7,673 bases of DNA, from positions 1 to 7,673 of the forward strand of contig DAOVIK010000067.1 of the NCBI GenBank assembly GCA_030673735.1. The letters are read 5' to 3'. This document shows, piece after piece, positions 1 through 5,577 of the stretch. Each line of letters opens with the position of its first letter. The stretch's first letter is position 1. The notes under the pieces were generated by a model that had not been told where the DNA came from, did not search any database, and saw only the letters and a program-made list of their open reading frames with translations. The DNA is from Anaerolineae bacterium (lineage in GTDB: Bacteria; Chloroflexota; Anaerolineae; Anaerolineales; E44-bin32). The position numbers and the translations under genes were made by a program.

Positions 1-373
1 GCGTGTCGAATTTCTCGGCTTCTTTGAGCAGACTGTTCATGCCGCCGATGCCGGTGCCAACAACCACACCAACGCGATCGCGATTGGCGTCGTCGATGCG
101 AAGTCCGGATTGCTCGAGCGCCTGCTCAGTTGCCACCAGGGAGAACTGCGTATAGCGGTCCATGCGTCGCGCATCGCGCCGGCCGAGATGAGCTACTGGA
201 TCGAACTGCTTGACCTCGGCGGCAAAGCGAGTCTTGTGCTCGGAAGCGTCAAAAAGCGTGATCGGTGCTACGCCGGATTCTCCGGCGATGAGCGCGTTCC
301 AGGTGCTTGATACGTCATTTCCCAGGGGGCTGATACAGCCTAGCCCGGTCACTACAACACGAACACGGGACAC
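1..373 (-). CDS. fabF: 3-oxoacyl-ACP synthase II (KAS II), N-terminal part, cut by the left edge
   Basis: Condensing enzyme of type II fatty-acid synthesis in the cytoplasm: it joins malonyl-ACP to a growing acyl-ACP. The first 124 residues are visible. They begin VSRVRVVVTGLGCISPLGND, the typical KAS II opening, continue with an RRMDRYTQF segment near residues 69-77 and a GTGIGG turn at 106-111, all in the expected order. The catalytic Cys-His-His residues lie outside the window, so activity cannot be judged. The start is GTG at 371-373, chosen because an AGGAGG site sits five bases before it and because homologues begin at this point. The family is normally about 410 residues, so some two thirds is missing only because of the window edge. 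No acpP precedes it; the gene opens its own transcription unit, divergent from the SDR operon. Identification is firm at the family level; FabF rather than FabB is judged from the N-terminal motifs only. Confidence 0.95.
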   Translation of the reverse strand, partial: MSRVRVVVTGLGCISPLGNDVSSTWNALIAGESGVAPITLFDASEHKTRFAAEVKQFDPVAHLGRRDARRMDRYTQFSLVATEQALEQSGLRIDDANRDRVGVVVGTGIGGMNSLLKEAEKFDT

Positions 374-378
374 GATTT

Positions 379-384
379 CCTCCT
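379..384 (-). promoter_or_regulatory. Shine-Dalgarno site of fabF
   Basis: The minus strand reads AGGAGG here, followed by five bases (AAATC) and the GTG codon at 371-373. This perfect anti-16S match decides the non-ATG start of fabF. Confidence 0.85.
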
Positions 385-407
385 AAGCTTGACATTCCAC
401 AGGGCTA

Positions 408-437
408 GTTCGACCAAGATAACCCCCTTGGCCGAAC
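408..437. promoter_or_regulatory. Imperfect dyad in the fabF/SDR divergent spacer, possible operator or 5'-leader hairpin
   Basis: GTTCGACCAAG at 408-418 and CTTGGCCGAAC at 427-437 are inverted copies with 10 of 11 positions matching, separated by eight bases. In RNA read from the minus strand the single mismatch becomes a G-U pair, so the hairpin would be complete in the fabF leader, about 35 bases before the start codon. Read from the plus strand it lies upstream of the SDR promoter candidate. Either an operator for a dimeric repressor or a leader hairpin fits. No U-run follows on either strand, so a terminator is unlikely. The regulator cannot be named. Confidence 0.45.
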
Positions 438-466
438 GAGGGTGCGCTCAGTGGGAGAGGGGGCTG

Positions 467-475
467 TGCTAAACT
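467..475 (+). promoter_or_regulatory. Candidate extended -10 promoter of the SDR-GNAT-racemase operon
   Basis: TGCTAAACT resembles an extended -10 element (TG-n-TAtaaT, with three of six hexamer bases matching, including the conserved TA and final T). It lies about 45 bases before the GTG start of the SDR gene. No convincing -35 hexamer is found 16 to 18 bases upstream, which an extended -10 could tolerate. This is a weak call based on the motif and its position. Confidence 0.3.
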
Positions 476-518
476 ACCTAATCTGCAGGGAAGAATCCTA
501 CCAGAGGGATGGGCTCAA

Positions 519-1469
519 GTGTTACTGGTGACCGGGGGAACCAGCTTTGTGGGGCGGGCGGTCCTGCGCCAGCTATCGGCGGCAGGACATCCAGTGCGCG
601 CCTTGCTGCAACCGGCGCGCCGCTCGCCGGGACTGCCGCTGGGAGTTCCGGTGGATGCAGCGCTGACCTCGCTGGCCGATCGGCGCGGCGTGCGCGCCGC
701 ATTGGTTGGAGTTTCAACCGTAATCCATGTGGGCGCAGCCCTGAATCCGGGAAGCGGTGAAGACACCCGGCGCGACGACGTGGAGGGAACCCGCAATTTG
801 GCCGAGACCGCTGTCGAGGCTGGAGTGCGACACTTGATATACCTGAGCCACCTTGGCGCCGACCGGACTTCGGCCTACCCACTCCAGCGCGCCAAGGCCG
901 AGGCCGAGGAGCATGTTCGCAACTGTGGATTGCGCCACACCATCCTGCGCACAGCGACAGTCTACGGGCCCGAGGATCACTTCACAACCAGCATGACCAA
1001 GCTGCTCGCCATTTCGCCGATCTTTCTGCCCCTGCCCGGTGGGGGAGAAACTCGTCTGCAGCCGCTATGGGTGGAGGATCTGGCCACATGCATCACGTGG
1101 ATGCTGGACGATCTCGAGGGATTGCGGGACCTGTATGAGATCGGCGGGCCGGAATACCTATCCTTGGCCGAGATCCTTCGCTTAATCATGGGAGTCACAG
1201 GCATGCCCCGCATCCTGCTCACCGCCCGTCCTCCCTATTTAAAGGCTCTGGCATGGATGGCGCGTGGTTTGATGCGGTACCCACCAGTTACAATGGGTTG
1301 GGTGGACTACCTGGCGGTCAACCGCACCACAAACTTGGACACACTGCCCCGACTTTTGGGTCTCCAGCCGGCGCTCATGCAGGGAAAACTGGAGTATCTA
1401 CGGGGACGCAACTGGGGCTGGGAATTGCTTGCAAGTCAGTTTCGCGCACGGGATGGAGGATACGACTGA
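519..1469 (+). CDS. SDR-family NAD(P)-binding protein (atypical/extended SDR, epimerase-dehydratase type)
   Basis: A 316-residue Rossmann-fold protein of the NAD-dependent epimerase/dehydratase group. The dinucleotide-binding motif TGGTSFVG lies at residues 5-12 directly after the first strand, and VIHVGAA near 68-74, YLSHLGA near 108-114 and ILRTATVYGPED near 142-153 follow the family order. The classical YxxxK active site is altered: Tyr120 is followed by Lys at 126 (YPLQRAK), so it resembles the atypical SDRs (NmrA/NDUFA9-like) in which binding rather than standard catalysis is often kept. The substrate cannot be told. The start is GTG at 519, the only start that begins just before the first strand; a modest AGAGGG lies ten bases upstream. 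Its TGA overlaps the GNAT start by one base (TGATG), so the two are probably translated together. It is the first gene of a three-gene operon. It could be a reductase or epimerase on the same pathway, or an unrelated passenger. Confidence 0.85.
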   Translation: MLLVTGGTSFVGRAVLRQLSAAGHPVRALLQPARRSPGLPLGVPVDAALTSLADRRGVRAALVGVSTVIHVGAALNPGSGEDTRRDDVEGTRNLAETAVEAGVRHLIYLSHLGADRTSAYPLQRAKAEAEEHVRNCGLRHTILRTATVYGPEDHFTTSMTKLLAISPIFLPLPGGGETRLQPLWVEDLATCITWMLDDLEGLRDLYEIGGPEYLSLAEILRLIMGVTGMPRILLTARPPYLKALAWMARGLMRYPPVTMGWVDYLAVNRTTNLDTLPRLLGLQPALMQGKLEYLRGRNWGWELLASQFRARDGGYD

Positions 1470-2350
1470 TGGACCACTCGATCACGATCCGGTCCGTGCA
1501 TTCGGTCGCAGACACGCTGCAAGTGGAGGAAATGCAGCGCGAGGTTTGGGCCGGTAGCGAAACCGAAGTCATACCTTTGCATATGCTCCTGACCGTGGCG
1601 CATAACGGGGGCTTGCTTCTCGGAGCATTCGTTGGCGAGCGAATGGTCGGCTTCATCTTCGGCTTCATAGGAACAGACGAGCTCACACCGGATCGCGTGG
1701 CCATGGCGCGCTTGAAACACTGTTCACATCAGCTGGGCGTTCACCCTGACTATCGCGGGCGCGGCGTGGGCTTGATGCTAAAGCTTGCCCAGCGTGAGGC
1801 GGTGATCGACCAAGGCATCAGCCTTGCTACTTGGACCTACGATCCCCTGATGAGCCGCAATGCATATCTCAACATTCGGCGTCTGGGCACGATATGCCGA
1901 ACCTATCTGCGCAATGTCTATGGCGATTTGCGTGATGACCTCAACCGGGGGTTGCCGACGGATCGCTTTCAGGTGGAGTGGTGGCTGACGACGCCGCGCG
2001 TAACCGCACGCCTGGATGGATCGCGCCGATCCCTGGATATGGAGCATTTCCTTTCCAGCGGAGCCAAGCTGATCAACGAGGCCGCGCTGACGGATACTGG
2101 ATTCCCGCAACCTCCAGAGGAACCTTCCGACCCAGAGGGCACCTTTCTGCTGATCGAGATACCCTCCGATTTCCTGGATATCAAACGCACGGATCCCGAG
2201 CTGGCGCTCGCATGGCGGCTGCATTCGCGAGAGCTCTTCGAGCGTGTCTTTGCCGCTGGATACCTGGTGACGGATTTCGCTCATGTTTCCGACGATAACG
2301 AGCAACGTTCGTACTACCTGCTTTCCCATGGGGAAGCGAAGCTGGGTTGA
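1469..2350 (+). CDS. GNAT acyltransferase with long C-terminal extension (COG3375-like), candidate amino-acid N-succinyltransferase
   Basis: A 293-residue GNAT-superfamily protein. The acyl-CoA pyrophosphate loop is clear: LGVHPDYRGRGVG at residues 89-101, with the Q/RxxGxG/A pattern in RGRGVG, preceded by the strand-forming stretch GAFVGERMVGFIFGF at 52-66. Residues after about 165 (RFQVEWW at 166-172, then a second alpha/beta stretch with FLLIEIPSDF near 226-235 and ending RSYYLL) are a non-GNAT extension that I associate from memory with COG3375 proteins. The ATG at 1469 is preceded by GGAGGA at 1455-1460, eight bases away; the open frame continues upstream only inside the SDR gene. It overlaps the racemase start by one base (TGATG). 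GNAT enzymes paired with N-succinylamino-acid racemase succinylate D-amino acids from succinyl-CoA in Geobacillus kaustophilus; assigning that role here rests on gene order, not on substrate-binding residues. Plain N-acetylation of a small amine is the main alternative. Confidence 0.8.
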   Translation: MDHSITIRSVHSVADTLQVEEMQREVWAGSETEVIPLHMLLTVAHNGGLLLGAFVGERMVGFIFGFIGTDELTPDRVAMARLKHCSHQLGVHPDYRGRGVGLMLKLAQREAVIDQGISLATWTYDPLMSRNAYLNIRRLGTICRTYLRNVYGDLRDDLNRGLPTDRFQVEWWLTTPRVTARLDGSRRSLDMEHFLSSGAKLINEAALTDTGFPQPPEEPSDPEGTFLLIEIPSDFLDIKRTDPELALAWRLHSRELFERVFAAGYLVTDFAHVSDDNEQRSYYLLSHGEAKLG

Positions 2351-3471
2351 TGATGCTGCTGGAAGCGATTGAACTGCGCCACGTTCGAATGCAATTGCAA
2401 TCCCCTTTTGAGACCTCCTTCGGTGTCGAGCGGGAGCGTGACTGCATCATCGTCCGCCTGCAGTCCGAAGGCTTGGCCGGCTGGGGGGAATGTGCGGCCA
2501 GCTATTACCCGGGCTATTCATATGAGACGATCGGCACCGCCTGGCACGTACTTTCCGAATTCCTGATCCCTGCGGTCTTGGGGCAGCGAGTGTCCGACGT
2601 TGATGACCTTGCGGCGCTGCTCGCGCCCTTCAAAGGACACAACCTGGCGCGCGCCGGGCTTGAGATGGCGCTCTGGGATCTCATCGGCAAGGCTGAGAAA
2701 AAGCCGCTTGCGCGCTTGCTTGGCGGGCAGCGACGCAGCGTGCCCGTGGGAGTTTCGGTCGGCATTCAGCCTGACGAAGAGAGCTTGATCAAGGTCGTGG
2801 AAGATTACGTGCGGGAGGGGTACAGGCGAGTCAAGTTGAAGATAAAGCCGGGGCGTGATCTGGTTGAATTGCAGGCGGTTCGGCGTGTGTTTCCGGATTT
2901 GAAGCTGCAGGTGGATGCGAACTCGGCCTACAGCCTGCAAGATAAACCCGTCTTCGTGGCCATGGATTCGCTGGACCTGTTGTTGATCGAGCAGCCTCTC
3001 GCCGATGACGATCTGATCGACCATAGCGGTCTGCAGAAGGCGCTCAAGACGGCGTTGTGCCTGGACGAAAGCATCCTCTCAGTGCGGCATGCACGGCAGG
3101 CGATTGAGATCGATGCCTGCCGGGTGATCAACATCAAGGCAGGAAGGGTGGGGGGCTTGGCGGAGGCGCTGAGGATCCATGAGCTTTGCAATGAGCGCGG
3201 GGTGCCAGTGTGGTGCGGTGGAATGCTGGAAACCGGGATTGGACGCGCGGCAAACTTAGCGCTGGCCTCGCTGCCGGGTTTCACGCTTCCGGGGGATATC
3301 TCGGCGAGCGATCGTTACTATGCCGAGGATATCGCCGAGCCACGCTTCGAACTCAATCCCGACAGCACGATCGACGTCCCTGATGATCCCGGATTGGGGG
3401 TGACGGTAGTTGAGGATGCGCTGGATGACGTGACCCTGCGCAAGGGAGCATTCCTCGCCCAATCGGATTGA
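2350..3471 (+). CDS. menC: o-succinylbenzoate synthase / N-succinylamino-acid racemase (MenC family, enolase superfamily)
   Basis: A 373-residue, full-length enolase-superfamily protein. A capping domain opens with SPFETSFG at residues 18-25, the 20s loop typical of the NSAR/OSBS group, and is followed by a TIM barrel. Every catalytic residue is visible: KLK at 162-164 (acid/base), Mg2+ ligands Asp189 (QVDAN), Glu214 (IEQPL) and Asp239 (LDES), and the second base Lys263 in NIKAGRVGG. Arg266 follows in the KxxR pattern linked to racemase activity in promiscuous NSAR/OSBS enzymes. WCGGMLETGIGRAAN at 288-302 is also typical. Such enzymes either dehydrate SHCHC to o-succinylbenzoate in menaquinone synthesis or racemise N-succinylamino acids. 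No other men gene is nearby, and coupling to the GNAT gene favours racemisation. The start is ATG 2350 (TGATG overlap); ATG 2353 and TTG 2347 are possible alternatives. The symbol names the family, not a proven menaquinone role. Confidence 0.93.
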   Translation: MMLLEAIELRHVRMQLQSPFETSFGVERERDCIIVRLQSEGLAGWGECAASYYPGYSYETIGTAWHVLSEFLIPAVLGQRVSDVDDLAALLAPFKGHNLARAGLEMALWDLIGKAEKKPLARLLGGQRRSVPVGVSVGIQPDEESLIKVVEDYVREGYRRVKLKIKPGRDLVELQAVRRVFPDLKLQVDANSAYSLQDKPVFVAMDSLDLLLIEQPLADDDLIDHSGLQKALKTALCLDESILSVRHARQAIEIDACRVINIKAGRVGGLAEALRIHELCNERGVPVWCGGMLETGIGRAANLALASLPGFTLPGDISASDRYYAEDIAEPRFELNPDSTIDVPDDPGLGVTVVEDALDDVTLRKGAFLAQSD

Positions 3472-3515
3472 TCTGCTGAGCGGTTTACCTAAAGTCAGCC
3501 CCCCTGGCGCCGATC

Positions 3516-4088
3516 TTATGGCCCGTTCCCGAACAGATCCATCAACCAGCCGACCGATGAAGCTCCGGCGTAGGCGAAGAGCAGCATCTTGATCGTCTTG
3601 CCGATCCATGCCCACAAGAGGAATTTCCAGATCGGCATGCGCAACGCTCCCGCTGCCAATCCAGCAAGGTCGAACAGCGGATTGGGAATGATGGCCAATA
3701 CCAGTACCACCCAAACCCCGAAGCGCTCCATCCATCCTTCAAGACGTTTATAAGTGGGGTTGTCCTGGATGATGCCCTGCCCGGAGAATCCCATCAGATA
3801 GCCGGTAGTCTCGCCCAGCGCCGCTCCCGCACCGGCTGCCAATGCAACGCCGACTGGGTTGAAGATGGCGCCCATTGTGAACGTGAGCGCCACTCCGGGA
3901 ACCGGGATGATGATCGTGGCGTTGGCCACGATCGATAATAGGAAGATGCCCAGGTAGCCATAAGCGCCGAGCGTTGAGGCGAATTTGCGAAAGGTGAAAG
4001 CCAGAATCATGATGGCTATGACGAGCGCAAGCGCTAAGACACGCGCCAGCGTCAATCGCCATCCAGTGAAAAAGGGTTCGGAATTCAC
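3516..4088 (-). CDS. VTT-domain (DedA/TVP38-like, SNARE-associated) inner-membrane protein
   Basis: A 190-residue integral membrane protein. Hydrophobic segments lie at about residues 15-32, 44-62, 66-90, 124-143 and 155-175. The VTT signature is present: the glycine-rich stretch GAGAALGETTGYLMG at 86-100 with the conserved acidic Glu93 and Gly96-Tyr97, then AIIPNPLFDLAGLAAGALRM at 132-151 and WIGKTIK at 161-167. Family members include DedA proteins, some of which act as undecaprenyl-phosphate or phospholipid flippases or affect membrane homeostasis; the substrate here is unknown. The start is GTG at 4086-4088, and it overlaps the cyclophilin stop by four bases (GTGA), so expression probably depends on coupling. 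It is the last gene of the udk operon, and its stop is 44 bases from the convergent menC stop. Confidence 0.88.
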   Translation of the reverse strand: MNSEPFFTGWRLTLARVLALALVIAIMILAFTFRKFASTLGAYGYLGIFLLSIVANATIIIPVPGVALTFTMGAIFNPVGVALAAGAGAALGETTGYLMGFSGQGIIQDNPTYKRLEGWMERFGVWVVLVLAIIPNPLFDLAGLAAGALRMPIWKFLLWAWIGKTIKMLLFAYAGASSVGWLMDLFGNGP

Positions 4089-4597
4089 TTCTCGCTGATC
4101 TCTATGCTCTGGATAGTGACTCCCGGAGCGCTAGGGTCTTTAGGATCCCGCGGGGGAATACTGGACAGCACGTCCATATTTTCGATAACCTGGCCGAAGA
4201 CCGAGTGCTTGTCGTCAAGATGCGGCACAGGTACGTGCGTGAGGAAGAACTGCGATCCATTCGTGTTGGGGCCGGCGTTGGCCATCGAAAGCACGCCGGG
4301 CTTGTCGTGGCGCAAGTCGGGGTGGAATTCGTCCTCAAATGAGTAGCCGGGACCTCCGCTTCCGATTCCCGTCGGATCTCCACCTTGAGCCATGAAATCG
4401 GCGATCACGCGATGGAACATCACGCCATCGTAGAATCCCTCGCGCGCCAGGAAGACGAAGCTGTTTACCGTACGCGGCGCCTTATCGGCATGAAGAGCGA
4501 TGACGATGTCGCCCAGATCGATCTTGATCGTGGCGGTGTAAGACTTGGAGGAATCGATGTTCATAGGCGGGGGGGATGGATACTGCTTTGCTTCCAC
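4085..4597 (-). CDS. Cyclophilin-type peptidyl-prolyl cis-trans isomerase
   Basis: A 170-residue single-domain cyclophilin that interconverts cis and trans Xaa-Pro bonds during protein folding. Family motifs are all present: FHRVI at 61-65 with the catalytic Arg63, FMAQGGDP at 68-75, SMANAGPNTNGSQFF at 104-118, and HLDDKHSVFGQV at 126-137. His126 takes the place of the Trp121 of human cyclophilin A that binds cyclosporin, so low drug affinity is expected, as in many bacterial members. There is no signal peptide or membrane segment, so it should be cytoplasmic. The start is GTG at 4595-4597 because AGGAGG lies five bases upstream; the internal ATG at 4564 (MNIDSS) has no ribosome site. It follows udk by 14 bases and overlaps the membrane gene by four. 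The function is certain at the family level; PpiA versus PpiB naming is not meaningful here. Confidence 0.96.
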   Translation of the reverse strand: MEAKQYPSPPPMNIDSSKSYTATIKIDLGDIVIALHADKAPRTVNSFVFLAREGFYDGVMFHRVIADFMAQGGDPTGIGSGGPGYSFEDEFHPDLRHDKPGVLSMANAGPNTNGSQFFLTHVPVPHLDDKHSVFGQVIENMDVLSSIPPRDPKDPSAPGVTIQSIEISEK

Positions 4598-4602
4598 AGG
4601 AA

Positions 4603-4608
4603 CCTCCT
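4603..4608 (-). promoter_or_regulatory. Shine-Dalgarno site of the cyclophilin gene
   Basis: AGGAGG on the minus strand, five bases before the GTG at 4597 and only three bases after the udk stop codon TAA (4612-4614). It decides the GTG start over the downstream ATG and ties cyclophilin translation closely to udk. Confidence 0.85.
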
Positions 4609-4611
4609 GGA

Positions 4612-5241
4612 TTATTGGGAGAGCAGGGCTTCGATACGCGTGACGACCATGTCCATAGCCACGGTGTTCCAGCCGCCCTCAGGGATGATCACATCGGCGT
4701 GGCGCTTGGAGGGTTCGACGAACTCCTCGTGCATCGGCCTCACCGTTGTCTGATACTGGCTGATCACCGATTCGACGGTTCGTTCGCGCTCGGCGATATC
4801 GCGCTGCAGTCGGCGAATGAACCGCACATCGGCCGGCGTATCGACGAAGATCTTGACGTCGAAGAGATCCTTAAGAGCCGGTTCGGCGAAGATCAGGATT
4901 CCATCGACCAGGATCACCGGCTTCGGCTCGACGCGCTTTGTCTTCTTAGTTCGGGAATGAGTGGTGAAGTCGTAAATCGGGATGTCGACCGGCGTCCACG
5001 TTCGCAGCGTTTCGAGATGCTCGATGAGCAGCTCGCTCTCGAGCGCATCCGGGTGGTCGAAATTCCTCAATTCCTTATGCACCTCGGGCAGATTGCCAAG
5101 ATCCTTGTAGTAGGCATCATGGGGCAGAAAGGCGATATTGCCGGCGCCGACACGTTCAAGGATCACATTGGCAATCGTGGTCTTCCCCGAGCCCGTGCCG
5201 CCGGCTATGCCTATCACTACGGGAGCGCGTCGCTTGGCCAT
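4612..5241 (-). CDS. udk: Uridine kinase (uridine/cytidine kinase, P-loop NTPase)
   Basis: A 209-residue cytoplasmic kinase of pyrimidine salvage that phosphorylates uridine and cytidine to UMP and CMP. The Walker A loop GGTGSGKT is at residues 14-21, HDAYYKD at 41-47 carries the catalytic Asp42, NFDHPDA at 60-66 and VDGILIF at 112-118 follow, and the basic lid RRLQRDIAERERT spans 143-155. QYQTTVRPMHEEFVEPSKRHAD near 162-183 is the usual C-terminal signature. Length and motif order match bacterial Udk. The start is ATG at 5241, two dozen bases before the first strand; the frame stays open to a GTG at 5340, but that extension would translate the promoter and an inverted repeat and has no homology. 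It is the first gene of an operon with cyclophilin and the VTT protein. It has no ribosome-binding site, and a TATAAT lies just upstream, so a leaderless mRNA is likely. Confidence 0.95.
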   Translation of the reverse strand: MAKRRAPVVIGIAGGTGSGKTTIANVILERVGAGNIAFLPHDAYYKDLGNLPEVHKELRNFDHPDALESELLIEHLETLRTWTPVDIPIYDFTTHSRTKKTKRVEPKPVILVDGILIFAEPALKDLFDVKIFVDTPADVRFIRRLQRDIAERERTVESVISQYQTTVRPMHEEFVEPSKRHADVIIPEGGWNTVAMDMVVTRIEALLSQ

Positions 5242-5247
5242 GCTTTC

Positions 5248-5253
5248 ATTATA
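5248..5253 (-). promoter_or_regulatory. -10 box of udk, placing transcription start at the start codon
   Basis: A perfect TATAAT on the minus strand, separated from the ATG of udk (5241) by only six bases (GAAAGC). Transcription normally starts six to eight bases after this element, that is on or next to the A of the ATG. No Shine-Dalgarno sequence is present in between. The best -35 candidate 16 to 18 bases upstream is TTTCGT or TTCGTT, which is weak. Confidence 0.65.
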
Positions 5254-5303
5254 CGATCTTGCCCCCGCAAACGAAAACGTCGGCGGGACATGGACCCCCT
5301 TGC

Positions 5304-5364
5304 AGGTGCAACGCACTTTGAAAGGCCGTATGGTTGACACGAACCTTGAAAGTGCGTTGCACCT
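5304..5364. repeat. Inverted repeat with perfect 16-bp arms (REP/MITE-like or large hairpin)
   Basis: AGGTGCAACGCACTTT at 5304-5319 is the exact reverse complement of AAAGTGCGTTGCACCT at 5349-5364. Towards the centre the pairing resumes after a small asymmetric bulge (AAGG at 5322-5325 with CCTT at 5344-5347), leaving an 18-base loop. Each arm also contains its own small palindrome, GTGC-AAC-GCAC. There is no T-run on either flank, so it is not a standard intrinsic terminator. It sits 50 to 110 bp upstream of udk in noncoding DNA. Candidates are a dispersed palindromic element, a pair of operator sites in opposite orientation, or an mRNA-end-stabilising hairpin for the glycoside-hydrolase operon. 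Which one cannot be told from a single copy. Confidence 0.85.
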
Positions 5365-5577
5365 TATGTATCGAGATTCTTCGATGCTTGAACCATTTGG
5401 ATTATCTCTTGCTACAGGGTTTGCCGGCCATGTTCCGCCGTCCCGAGGCGCTGCCGCCGGCGAAGGCTGCCCACCTGTCCTGGTGTTCTTACAGGATCGA
5501 TGCCCTATGGTCCGGCCCCTCCGCGTGAACCGATAACCATGAGGAATCCGCGTTTTGCATTCGCCTGCTTCTCGCGA
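5365..5577. other. Noncoding stretch between the lipoprotein gene end and the inverted repeat
   Basis: Together with the repeat and the udk promoter this makes about 336 bases without a convincing gene. Short open frames on the plus strand (for example from 5334 to 5528) show no family motif and begin inside the inverted repeat. I see no tRNA, no strong terminator after the lipoprotein stop at 5578, and no second repeat copy. A short CCTGT/ACAGG pairing near 5473-5494 is too weak to call. It may be decayed sequence or a 3' untranslated region. Confidence 0.5.

Noticed and set aside
389..394. Perfect TTGACA on the plus strand as a -35 box
   Set aside because: No -10-like hexamer is found 16 to 18 bases downstream (GACCAA and neighbours), so it is probably chance.
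1253..1468. Upstream extension of the GNAT frame
   Set aside because: It lies inside the SDR coding sequence in another frame, while ATG 1469 has a good ribosome site and gives the normal GNAT N-terminus.
1778..2329. 183-residue minus-strand frame opposite the GNAT gene
   Set aside because: Antisense to a recognisable GNAT protein, no family motif and no ribosome site.
3472..3515. Intrinsic terminator between the convergent menC and VTT genes
   Set aside because: The 44 bases contain a C-run and GGCGCC but no stem followed by a T-run on either strand.
4576..5337. Long plus-strand open frame opposite udk
   Set aside because: It is antisense to a clear uridine kinase and shows no motif; long antisense frames are expected in GC-rich coding DNA.
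5242..5340. N-terminal extension of uridine kinase to a GTG at 5340
   Set aside because: It would translate the TATAAT box and one arm of the inverted repeat, has no homology to Udk, and Udk proteins begin just before the P-loop strand, as the ATG at 5241 provides.
5304..5364. Inverted repeat as a rho-independent terminator or CRISPR remnant
   Set aside because: No T-run on either side, and the two arms are inverted rather than direct repeats with no spacer series.
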